Source of the DNA: Emiliania huxleyi CCMP1516 | Taxonomy: Eukaryota; Haptophyta; Isochrysidales; Noelaerhabdaceae | Direction of reading: 5' to 3' | DNA: 64,000 nt | Assembly (NCBI RefSeq): GCF_000372725.1 | Contig: NW_005200417.1 | Location: 765,451 to 829,450 of the forward strand | Shown: piece by piece, positions 27,101 through 37,300 of the stretch | Numbering within the stretch: position 1 is the stretch's first letter | How the letters are laid out: every line of letters starts with the position of its first letter | The notes under the pieces: generated by a model | Told to the model about the DNA's origin: nothing | Database searches by the model: none | Seen by the model: the letters and a program-made list of their open reading frames with translations, nothing else | Translations under genes and position numbers: made by a program

Positions 27101-30100
27101 GCCAGATCAACGGCCGCTTCTCGACGCTTGCCCACGCGCCGATCCACTACCTCGACCAGCCCATCTCGCCTTGCGACGTCGCCGCGCTCTGCTTCCTGGC
27201 TGGGACGTGTCGAGCGCCACTGCCACGCACCAGACTCGTCTTCACGCCGCAGCTGTCCATAGGCGGACGTGATGATGATCACGTCGCTGCGCGAGGGGAT
27301 GAACGCGAACGCCTTCGAGTACGTGGCTTGCCAGCAGCGCAACCGCGGAGTGCTCATCCTCTCCGAGTTTGCCGGATCCGCGCAGACGCTCGGCTCGGGC
27401 GCCATCCTCGTCACAACCCAACCACGGTCCACTCTCAAGGAATGGAGGACACGAGCACGGGGTAACAATCCTAGGCGCCATCCTCGTCAACCCCTTCAAC
27501 ACCGACGCGATGGCGCTCGCATTGTACGAGGCGTTGCTCATGCCGGCAGAGGACCGCGAGTGTGAATGGCGTCTCTTCACAGCCGCAGCTGTGAACAGGC
27601 GCTTCATATGCCGGAGGCGGACCGCGAGGAGAGGCACCACAACATGAACGAGTACGTGCAGCGCTTCACGCTGCAGTACTGGTCCGACGACTTCTCGACC
27701 TAATTATTAATTAAGTAGTTACTAATTACTAATAATTAATAATTAGGTCCGACGACTTCTCGACCGAGCTGATGACGCAGGAGGACGCCGACCACGAGCT
27801 GCTCTCGCTCGAGCTGCCCGAGCCGCTGCCGCGGAGCGAGCTGCTCGACTCGTTTGCAAAGTCATTATTAGTTATTAATCATCAATTAATTAATTAACAG
27901 GAGCGAGCTGCTCGACTCGTTTGCAAAGTCAATTATTAGTTATTAATCATCAACTAATTAATTAACAGGAGCGAGCTGCTCGACTCGTTTGCAAAGTCGA
28001 GCCGCCGCCTCATCCTGCTCGGCCTCCTCGGCGCGCGCCTCAACCTCTCGGACCCCCCCCCCCCCCCCAAGGAGATGCCAGCGAGAGGGGTTGCGGACGG
28101 GCTGGTGGCTCACTAGGCACGCTCATCAACTACTCGGACTTCAAGGAGATGCACCCGCTCAGCGACAAGCTCTGGGGCGACCTCCTCACCCTCGCCTCCG
28201 ATCCGGGCAACTGCGTGGTCGTCATCACCGGCCGGGAGCGCGGGCTCGTCTCACAGTGGCTCGGAGACCTGCCGGTGTGGGTGGTGGCCGAGAACGGCGT
28301 CTTTGTGCGGCTGGGCGGGCCGTCGACGGAGTGGGCCTGCCCGCTTGAGCCGGTCGAGCCAAACAACGACTGGAAGGCGTGCATCACGCCGGTGCCAACT
28401 CGGTCACTTGACTCGGCCATTCGTCCGTGACAGAGTCGGTGAATGAGCAGGCGTCTATCAAGCCGGTGCTCAAGTACTTTGAGGAGCGCACGCCCGGCTC
28501 CATCACCGAGTTCTAACCCTAACTCTAACCCTAACCCTAACCCTAACCCTAACCCTAACCCTAACCCTAGGAGCGCACGCCCGGCTCCATCACCGAGTCG
28601 CAAGAGCACACGCTGACCTGGCACTACCGCGACTCGGATGAGGACTTTGGCGAGATCCAGGCCTCCGACTTGCAGCTCCACCTCAAAGAGGTGCTCGGCA
28701 GCCAGCTGTTGCCTCGGCCACATCTCGGGATTACTCTCGGCTGTGTCTCGGCAAGGTGCTCGGCAACCAGCCCGTCGAGGTCTTCCTCGACTCGAAGATG
28801 GTGCAGCTGCGCCCGTACGGCGTCTCGAAGGGCGCGGCGCTCGAGGCGGTGCTGGAGGCGTGCGCACGCTCGGCCCGCGAGTCGTCGCCCAATGAATCGC
28901 CCAATGAGTGTCCCAAGATGAGCCGCCCACGCAGTGCTGCAGACGCAGCCCCTCTCTGTTGACTCTCCGTTGCCTCTCCGTTGCCTCAGGCGTGCACGCT
29001 CGGCCCGCGCGACCTCGCGTCCGTCCCGTCGACGCGGAGGAGCAGCTCCCCTCCCCTACCCCCACGGTACCCGGACCCATCCCCTACCCCCATGGTACCC
29101 AAAACCTAGGGAGCGGACGGATGACACCACGGCGCGGCTGGAGCGCGAGTCAAACACCTCTTCGCTGCACGAGCTGTCGGAGGACCTCGCCACGGCCGCC
29201 GCCGCCGCCGAGGCGCCGCTGACGCAGGAGGCGCTCGCCGCCGCCGCGGGCGCCGCCGAGCGCCTCCCCCTGGACTTCGTGCTCTGCCTCGGCGCGCACT
29301 CGATGCGAGACGAGGACCTGTTCGGCGAGTTGCTTCCCGAGGAGGGGGGGGGGCTTGCGAGCAGCGTCTCTTCACACCTCCAGCTGTGAACAGGCGGCCT
29401 GCTGCCCAAGGAGGGGGAGGACCGCGAGGAGTACATGGAGCACCTCCCCGCGGACGCCAAGCACGTGTGGACTTGCCGGGTGGGGAGGCAGCCAAGCCAA
29501 GCCCGCCACTACGTCGACGACGAGCGGGAGGCGGCGGCGCTGCTCGCGCAGCTGGTCATCAGCCATTAGTGAGTCATCCGCGAGTAATGAGTCATCAGGC
29601 GGCGGCGCTGCTCGCGCAGCTGGGCGCGGCCACCCGCATCGGGCAGGAGAAGGAGCGCGAGCAGGCGGCCGTGCAGCTGCAGCTGGACGAGGCCATCCGT
29701 TTCACTAGCAGCTAATGGGTTTGGTGAATGAGCAGGCGGCCGTGCAGCTGCAGCTGGACGAGGCGGCCGCCGCGTCCATCGACGGCGACGCGGTGGGGGA
29801 GCGCGCGGCGGCGGCGGCGGACGAGCAGAGCCTTCGCAGCGCGCTCGAGTGCATGGACGAGATCGAGGAGCAAATCTCCGGGTTCCAGTTCTCGCCCCTC
29901 TCTCCCCTCGGCTATGGCGAGTGTGCTCAGCAGTTGTGGACTGCGCCACGCCTCAGGTTCCAGCTCGCCTTCTTCCTCGACTACGACGGCACCCTCACCC
30001 CCATCGTCGAGAACCCGTCCGAGGCGAAGCTGCACGAGGAGCCCTTCCCGCCGCCCAGAAACAAGAAACATCGGCGGGGCCGCTTTTCTTTTTTAGGCGA

Positions 30101-31031
30101 AGCTGTCCGAGGAGGCGCGGTCGGTGGTGCGCGCGCTCTCGTACCGTTTCCCGACCGCGATCGTCTCGGGCCGCGCGCGGGCGACCGCGCAGGGCCTGAT
30201 GCAGCTAGACGGGCTCTACTACGCCGGCTCGCACGGCTTCGACATCCTCGGCCCGGACGGCTCGAACTACAAGATGGCGGAGTCCTTCCGGCCGTCGCTC
30301 GAGGAGGCCAAGGTGAAGCTGGAGGAGCAGCTCGCGCACATCGCGGGCGCGCTCGTGGAGGACAACAACTTCTCCGTCTCGGCGCACTACCGCATGGTGG
30401 CGGCGGAGGAGCGCGCCGGCGGCGCCACCGCGGACGGCGCCTCTTCACACCTGGGCTGTGAACAGGTGGCGGAGGAGGAGCGCGAGGCAGTCAACGAGGC
30501 GGTCGAGCGGATCGTGGCGGAGATGCCGATGCTGCGGCGCACGTACGGCAAGATGGTGTACGAGCTCCGGCCGTCGGCAGAGTGGGACAAGGGCAAGGCC
30601 GTCGAGTGGCTGATCGAGAACTGGATCAAGCGCTCTTGCGAGCTGCCCGTCTTCCCAATCTACATCGGCGATGACGTGACCGACGAGGACGCCTTCCGGG
30701 TGATGGGCGGCCTCGGCGGCTTCGGCATCATCGTGTCCGACTTCCCTCGCCTCATCACCGACACCGCCGCGTCGTACGCGCTGCGCTCGCCGCTGGAGGC
30801 GCTGCACCTCCTCGACCACTGCGCCTTCTCTCGGAACCGTCTCGGAACCGTCTCGGAACCTTTCTTCAGGTGCTGCACTTCCTCGACCACTTCGCCTTCT
30901 CGTCGCCGAGCGCGCCGCCGAGCGAGCGGATCAGCGCGCTGGTGGCGGGCGGGTCGGCGGCCGAGAGCGAGAGCGAGGCGTCGCCGTTTGTGGAGAGGAG
31001 GACTCCGGCTGAGAGGTACTCGGAGAGGTAG
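24174..31031 (+). CDS. Trehalose-6-phosphate synthase/phosphatase with two phosphatase-like domains (spliced, about 26 introns)
   Basis: A Ser/Gly-rich N-terminal region (24174-24907) precedes a full glycosyltransferase-20 domain: WLPYQVER, WVHDYYLMLLPQMLRE, WFLHTPFPSAEIYHTLP, LGIDRMDYIKGIPHKL and SLREGMNANAFEYVACQQ. It makes trehalose-6-P from UDP-glucose and glucose-6-P. A first HAD phosphatase-like domain (about 27960-28990) reads RLILLG-LLG-TLI where active enzymes have DYDGT, so its nucleophile is lost. A second (about 29957-30970) has intact FFLDYDGTLTP, AIVSGRARA and YIGDDVTDEDAF and should dephosphorylate trehalose-6-P. Intron positions (bp): 24908-24983, 25132-25201, 25556-25822, 25934-26009, 26097-26167, 26219-26371, 26550-26608, 26758-26874, 27199-27262, 27399-27474, 27531-27598, 27682-27746, 27834-27968, 28031-28116, 28377-28450, 28484-28570, 28691-28755, 28858-28989, about 29034-29109, 29325-29393, 29531-29598, 29665-29735, 29882-29956, 30024-30096, 30397-30465, 30799-30869. 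Confidence 0.85.
25556..25822 (+). repeat. Four tandem intron-like units in the TPS gene
   Basis: Units 25556-25622, 25623-25689, 25690-25755 and 25756-25822 (66-67 bp) each start GTCT and end TTCTAG. Each first half copies the following exon (GTCTTCATCGAGGAGGAGC), and that exon itself starts at 25823. Removing all four restores EPFSCFP-VFIEEEQLHFAEE. Confidence 0.9.
27834..27968 (+). repeat. Exon segment in triplicate with two AT-rich spacers
   Basis: The 27-nt coding segment GAGCGAGCTGCTCGACTCG... occurs three times (27834, 27901, 27969), separated by ATTATTAGTTATTAATCATC-type spacers ending TTAACAG. Exact removal would need GA-AG introns of 67 and 68 nt. GT-AG splicing (27861-27900 and 27928-27968) would leave SELLDSFAK three times in frame. 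Confidence 0.85.
28484..28570 (+). repeat. Interstitial telomeric repeat inside an intron
   Basis: About nine CCCTAA units (28514-28569) lie between two exact 27-bp copies of coding sequence (28484-28510 and 28571-28597, starting GAGCGCACGCCCGGC). Removal of 28484-28570 restores YFEERTPGSITESQEH. Confidence 0.9.
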
Positions 31032-31895
31032 AGAGGGCGGCGCAGTCCGCAGCGCAGAGAGAGCGTGCGCGTCTTGTTGTACGACAGTACCGTGGTCACA
31101 GAGGTCCGTTTGAGATTGTGAGGAGTGAGCGTTTTGCTGTCCCGCCCGGCCTCCTGAGTCCTGTCTATTTGTGTGCTCCCGTCCGTCTCCCGACTCCCGT
31201 AGAGATTCGTGCTTTGCGAGTTGCGACGTTGTCACGCGTCGAAACGTGTAGAAACAAGGATGGACAGCGAGCGCGCCAGTCAGAGGCCAGACCCAGAGAG
31301 CGCCGGCCGGCGTGCGGCGTGGCATTTGCCTTTTGGTTTTGCGCTGGCCGCTGGCAGCGCCGCGCTGTGGCAAGTGGCATGCGAATGTGCGAGCTGTGGG
31401 GGCGGCAATAAGCAACTTCCAACTACCTACCGTGCGTGTCCTCTACCCTGGAGATGAAACCTTCAGTCTGTCGGTATTCGACACATGTGGCGTGCCGGGC
31501 ACATGGTCGGGTACACGAAGCACCTATTCGCAGGCATGCGCGGAGGTGAGGAGACGATGACCATCGGCCCCTGTGTCGCGAGGTGTATGGTTCTTGCACT
31601 TGTGCAAGATTGGGCGTCTTCTGCAGCAGTCCCTTTGATGGGAGGCCCCAGGGTGGGGGCCACCTCGAACCCCTGGCCAGGGATTCGAGCGGAGGGTGCC
31701 CCGGATTCATCTATCCGTTGGGCCCCGGCACCTATTTTAGAACTGATCACTTTGCGCAGCAACCGTCGGCCGCCGCTTTTTAGCTGGACGGCAGTACGCT
31801 GCGCCGTCGCTCTGTCGTGCACGCTCTCGTGCCTCGTTGTTGTGACACGGGAGTAGAGTCGAGAGGTAGCCCTCGACGAGACGACCGGCGCTGCG
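31032..31895. other. Gap after the TPS gene, no gene seen
   Basis: Frames on both strands are Arg/Ser-rich and lack recognisable motifs. The 31500-31740 part has the longest minus frame, judged a shadow. Confidence 0.3.
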
Positions 31896-32309
31896 ATGCC
31901 AGACCTCGCCGCCGCCGAGCTCAGCATTCCGGCCGAGCAGCACCCCGATCCCGCAAAGCCACTGGTGATACCCGTCGACTCAGCAGTGGTAGGCTCTACC
32001 CGGCGCTTCATTCCGTGGTCTGCGGTGGGCAATCCGGCCTTCCTCAATCTGCCCCCTCCTCCAGGGATGCAACCGTCGTGGGTCCAGATTCCGCAGTGGG
32101 TCGCCATCAGTGCACTTCTCCCGTTCTGTGAGCCCGAGCCCGCTGTGGCCACCTACTTTGACAGACTCAGCGTCTTGCGGCTGGCCGTATTGGCCGCGGC
32201 TTGGCGCCGCATCCTCGGTGCCTTGTCCGACCTCGGCGTGTTCGGCATGGTGCATGTGGATGAGGATACGTTCCGTACGGTGTGCGTCCAGGCTCTGCAC
32301 TCCCGTTAA
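31896..32309 (+). CDS. Hypothetical protein
   Basis: A 137-residue frame starting MPDLAAAELSIPAEQHPDP. Amino acid use is balanced (Pro-rich first half, then a helical half with YFDRLSVLRLAVLAAAWRRI). No signal peptide, membrane helix or known domain is recognised. The overlapping minus frame has a less natural composition. It might be a mobile-element remnant, since R6 repeat copies follow directly. Confidence 0.45.
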   Translation: MPDLAAAELSIPAEQHPDPAKPLVIPVDSAVVGSTRRFIPWSAVGNPAFLNLPPPPGMQPSWVQIPQWVAISALLPFCEPEPAVATYFDRLSVLRLAVLAAAWRRILGALSDLGVFGMVHVDEDTFRTVCVQALHSR

Positions 32310-32390
32310 ATCCCGGTGCCCGAGCTCCTTCTGCAGTGGGGCGACTTGGGGTACTCTGAGGCGATCGTACCCTTGGGGTACTCTGAGGCA

Positions 32391-32480
32391 GCACTTGGAG
32401 CACTTGGAGTGCAGTCATCAACCTCACATCCAGGGCCGGGGAGCTGAGAAGCGCACCCAGCGAGCCGGATGATCGGCATC
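32391..32480 (+). repeat. Dispersed repeat R6
   Basis: GCACTTGGAGTGCAGTC... CATCCAGGGCCGGGGAGCT, about 85% like 43722-43808 by eye. It follows a doubled CTTGGGGTACTCTGAGGC (32345-32389). Confidence 0.65.
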
Positions 32481-32560
32481 GGGCTACGGGCTAGAGAGCC
32501 CTGACCCCTAGCTAGGGGGGGTGCGCATTCGCAGGGCAAGGGCCTTAAAGTAAACACGGG

Positions 32561-32706
32561 TCTCCGAGGGTTAGCTCCGCGCTCCAGGTTTCCCCTAGCA
32601 GCAGAACGCCCCCTCTACTCGGAGCTAGAATACTCTCCGAGGGTTAGTTCCGTGTACCAGGTTTCCCCTTAACTGCAGAACGCCCCCTCTACTCGGAGCT
32701 AGTGAT
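32561..32706 (+). repeat. Tandem duplication of a 73-bp unit
   Basis: Two copies (32561-32633, 32634-32706) starting TCTCCGAGGGTTAG and ending in ACTCGGAGCTAG. The start and end of each unit are complementary, so each could fold back. Confidence 0.85.
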
Positions 32707-34393
32707 ACGAGAATACGTACTGCCCCCACGCAGTACCAGTACTACTCGACGATAATACAAGAATACGCAGCTGCGAAGTACCTATAAAGAAACAGCGAGG
32801 TAAAGTTCGGCGGCTATGATAAACCGAAAGTTGTCGTAAAACGCGGGCGAAAGCAAAGCAGAGGGCGGGCGCTTTTTGCCGCAGCGATGCCCGCAGCCTG
32901 TCGAGCAGCTTCCGCGGCGCCCATGCGCCGCGGGGTTGACCGACAGCCGCGCCTCTCGCGCCTCCCGTGCCACGCACGGCGACGCGCACCCTGCGCGCCA
33001 GTCGGCGCATTGGCAGTACTGCACCAGCCAGCACGGCGTGGAGCAATGCATCCAGGGCATTGTGCTGGGCGCCAACCAGCATGCCTCAGGACAGAGCAAG
33101 GGAGCATGCTGCGCACCCTGGCGCAGCGCCAGCTCGCCTCCAAACAGGCACTCTCACCACTGCACAGCCGCCCACGAGCGCCCGCAGCTGCACTGCTCAA
33201 CACTGAAGCTCAGGAGCCTCCCCTTGTTGTCGCAGCTTTGTGCAGTGCAGCGTGCGAGCAGCGCAGCGCCAGGCCGACCCCTGGCACGCCCGGGCGGCTG
33301 TGGGACGGAGGCCCAGCTGGCGGGTGCATTCACAGCGAGCCCGCGGGCTTGGAGACCCAATCAGACAGCACTCCCCACAGCAAAAGAGCAGACGTGCCGC
33401 TGTGAGCATCGCTGAGCAGCACCAACGACCGCTTGCGGGGTCGCCGCAGGCCGGCGCCAAGCTGCATCTGACGCCGGCATGCCGTTCAAACCCCGGCACC
33501 AAGCGCCCGCGGGAATGGGAGACCGCCTGCCCAGAATTAAGATCGGCCGCGCACTGCTCTGGCTCCACCATGCCACCGCCCATGAGATCTCTGACGCACG
33601 TGTGATGAGCCGCCGTTCAAAAGCGACTGTACTGTGCGGAGCGCGGAGCGCACTTCGATGGCAAAGTGGGTGGCGCGGAGGATACGGCGCGTACACATGA
33701 GCGTGATTGGTTGAGTGAGCATGCCCAGATGGCCGGCCGGCCGGGCTACCGCCCCTCGACGGGCAAAAACAGGAATCAGGAAACGAGAGTCCGGCCGGGT
33801 TGCCAAGAAATCGGCGGGCGAGAAAAATCCGTTCCGTTATCCAAAAGAAACCGCAACCGCGCGACAGAATCTGATAAGGCGAGAATCGGACGGACAGAAT
33901 CAGATCGATTAGGCAGAAACGGAAGCTGGGTGAGGAATCCTGCCCGGAGGCTGAGTGCGTGGAAAGGGGACGGGCAGAATCAGATCGAGTAGGCAGAACC
34001 GGAAAAGGAGAGTGAGAATCAGAAGAAACGGACACGAATCCCTCTCGAGCCTCCGCATACAGAATCCTGTCTTGGGTGGCAGAATCGCTAGTGCAGAATC
34101 CTCAGGCGTGGACAGGGTTCTCCAAGACTGACTACTCTGCGGAGGTTGAGACTCGCGCCGAGTATGTGGGCGGGACCACCGTGGCGCGCGACTGAGTAGC
34201 CGAGCAGCGATGCTCGCGAGCCCTCCGCGCCTCCTCCCCGTTTCCGTGGTTTTATGCTTGCACGGCCGCGATCGTTTCGCCTTTCGGCTCGCGTACAGTA
34301 CTGTGGACTCTTGCGCTCGTTTTCTAAATAAAATGAGTGGGTGCCCCTCCCCGACCAAAGAGCCAGAACCCAGGCAAATTGTGAGTGCCAGAG
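32707..34393. other. Long gap before the ankyrin-kinase gene
   Basis: Overlapping frames of similar length on both strands (32814-33583) cancel out, and none has a domain. 33840-34080 is rich in short CAGAATC repeats on the plus strand and probably holds the promoter of the downstream gene. Confidence 0.35.
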
Positions 34394-37300
34394 ATGCACG
34401 GCCGTGGTTCGCCTGGAGGACGCGAGCTTAGCAGCGGCGCAGGATCCCCGAGCTGCTCTGACGCGGCCGTGCTAGCGGCTGATCGAGGCGAGGAGAAGGC
34501 GGTGCTGGAATGGCTCGACGGCGGCGGGCGGGCCGACGCAACGTGCGAGAGAGGCGGCGTGAGCGGCATCACGCTGCTGATGATCGCCGCCAGCAACGGC
34601 CACGAGCAGGTGGTCGAGCTGCTGCTGCAGCGCGGGGCGAAGGTCAACCTGCGGGACAGCGTCGGTGGCACCGCGCTGACGCTAGCCGCCGGCCGAGGCC
34701 ACGAGCGGGTGGTCGACTTGCTGATACGGCGCGGCGCTGAGGTCAACTTGCAGAGCAGCAACGGCGTCACCGCGCTGATGCTCGCCGCCAACGGCCACGA
34801 GCGGGTGGTCGAGTTGCTGCTGCGGCACGGCGCTGAAGTCAACCTGCAGAGCAGCAAAGGCTTCACCGCGCTGATGCACGCCGCCCTCTTCAACCAGCCC
34901 GCCGTCATGCGGCGCTTGCTGCGGGCGGGCGCAGACACGGCGGCGCGCGCTGAGAACGGCAGATCAGCGCTGCAGTGGGCCAAGGAAAAGGGCCACGCCG
35001 AGTGCGTCAAGGTCTTGGCTGAGGCGGCGGCGGAGGGCCGGGCAGGGGCGGGCGGCGCTTCGTCGGGCGCGGCAGCGGCAGCGGTGGATGCGCCGCTGCT
35101 CGGCCAGCGAGTCGTGCTCGGCGGGCTCTCTTCCCGCCCCGAGCTGAACGGGCAGCGGGGCGTGGCTCGGAGCTTCGAGGGCGGGCGGTACGCTGTGGCA
35201 CTCGAGGGCGGCGGCGAGAGCGTGCGGGTGCGGCCGGGCAATCTGTCGTCGGCGGCGGCGGAGCGGGCGTCGAGCGGTGCCGCGGCAGCCCCCGATGCGG
35301 TCAGCGCAGCAGCGGAGCGCGGCGAGGAGGAGGCGGTGCTGGCGTGGCTCGACAGTGGCGGGCGGGCCGACGCGACGTACGAGAGAGGCGGCGTGAGCGG
35401 CATCACGCTACTGATGGGCGCCGCCATCCACGGCCACGAGCGGGTGGTCGAGCTGCTGCTTCTGCGAGGCGCGGAGATCAACCTGCAGAGCAGCGACGGC
35501 GGCACCGCGCTGACGCTAGCCGCCGACTACGGCCACGAGCGGGTGGTCGAGCTGCTGATACGGCGCGGCGCGGAGGTCAACCTGCAGAGGAGCGACGGCT
35601 ACACCGCGCTGATGCGCGCCGCCGTCTTCAACCGCTCCGCCGTCGTGCGGCGCTTGCTGCGGGCGGGCGCAGACACCGCGGCGCGCAGTGCGAACGGCAA
35701 GACGGCGCTGCAGGTGGCCAAGGAGGAGGGCCACGCCGAGTGCGTCGAGGCGTTCCGGCAGCACGTCAAGGAGTCGGTCGTGGCGGGACAGCCCGCGGCG
35801 ACGGCAGCCGGCGGCGCAGGCGCAGGCGGCGCTTCCTCCGGCGGCGCTTCCTCGGCTGGATCGAGAGTCGCGAAGACGCCATCTCCAGCGGTGGCGGCGG
35901 GGCGGGCGTCGAGCGGTGTCGCGGCAGCCCCCGAAGCGGTTGTGCAAGCGGCTGAGCGTGGCGAGGAGGAGGCGGTGCTGGAGTGGCTCGACAGCGGCGG
36001 GCGGGCCGACGCGACGTACAAGAGAGGCGGCGCGAGCGGCCTCACGCTGCTGATGGGCGCCGCCTTGTACGGCCACGAGCGGGTGGTCGAGTTGCTGCAG
36101 CAGCGCGGGGCGAAGGTCAACCTGCAGAGCAGCAACGGCGGCACCGCGCTGACGCTAGCCGCCGGCCGAGGCCACGAGCGGGTGGTCGAGCTGCTGCTTC
36201 TGCGAGGCGCGGAGATCAACCTGCAGAGCAGCGTCGGTGGCACCGCGCTGACGCGGGCCGCCAGCGGTGGCCACGAGCGGGTGGTCGACCTGCTGGTACG
36301 GCGCGGCGCTGAGGTCAACTTGCAGAGCAGCAACGGCGTCACCGCGCTGATGGTCGCCGCCAACGGCCACGAGCGGGTGGTCGAGTTGCTGCTGCGGCAC
36401 GGCGCTGAAGTCAACCTGCAGAGCAGCGAAGGCTGGACCGCGCTGATGCTCGCCGCCCTCTTCAACCAGCCCGCCGTCATGCGGCGCTTGCTGCGGGCGG
36501 GCGCAGACACGGCGGCGCGCGCTGAGAACGGCAGATCAGCGCTGCAGTGGGCCAAGGAAAAGGGCCACGCCGAGTGCGTCAAGGTCTTGGCTGAGGCGGC
36601 GGCGGAGGGCCGGGCAGGGGCGGGCGGCGCTTCGTCGGGCGCGGCAGCGGCAGCGGTGGATGCGCCGCTGCTCGGCCAGCGAGTCGTGCTCGGCGGGCTC
36701 TCTTCCCGCCCCGAGCTGAACGGGCAGCGGGGCGTGGCTCGGAGCTTCGAGGGCGGGCGGTACGCGGTGGCGCTCGAGGGCGGCGGCGAGAGCGTGCGGG
36801 TGCGGCCGGGCAATCTGTCGTCGGCGGCGGCGGAGCGGGCGTCGAGCGGTGGCGTGAGAGTCTCCGATGAGGTCGTGGCAGCGGCTGAGCGAGGCGAGAA
36901 GAAGGCGGTGCTGGCGTGGCTCGAGGGCGGCGGGCGAGTCAACGCGACGTACGAGAGAGGCAAGAGGAGCGGCATCACGCTGCTGATGGGTGCCGCCTTC
37001 TACGGCCACGAGCAGGTGGTGGAGATGTTGCTGCGGGGCGGGGCAGAGGTCAACCTGCAGGACAGCCGCGGCTTGACCGCGCTGATGTGCGCCGCCGTCA
37101 AAGGCCACGCGCGGGTGGTCGACTTGCTGATACGGCGCGGCACTGAGCTCAACCTGCAGAGCAGCAACGGCTTCACCGCGCTGATGGACGCCGCCTACTG
37201 GAACCGCCCCGCCGTCGTGCTCCGCTTGCTGCGAGCGGGCGCAGATGCTGGGGCGCGCACCACGAGCGGCAAGACGGCGCTGCAGCTGGCCAAGGAGAAT

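Noticed and set aside
28514..28569. CCCTAA repeats as a chromosome end or telomere
   Set aside because: Unique coding sequence of the same gene continues in frame on both sides, with the flanking 27 bp duplicated. It is interstitial.
31463..32152. 229-codon minus ORF
   Set aside because: No domain, and it overlaps the better-composed plus-strand ORF 31896-32309.
32814..33583. Several 100-220-codon ORFs on both strands
   Set aside because: Equal lengths on opposing strands with Arg/Cys/His-rich composition and no motif; typical of GC-rich noncoding DNA.
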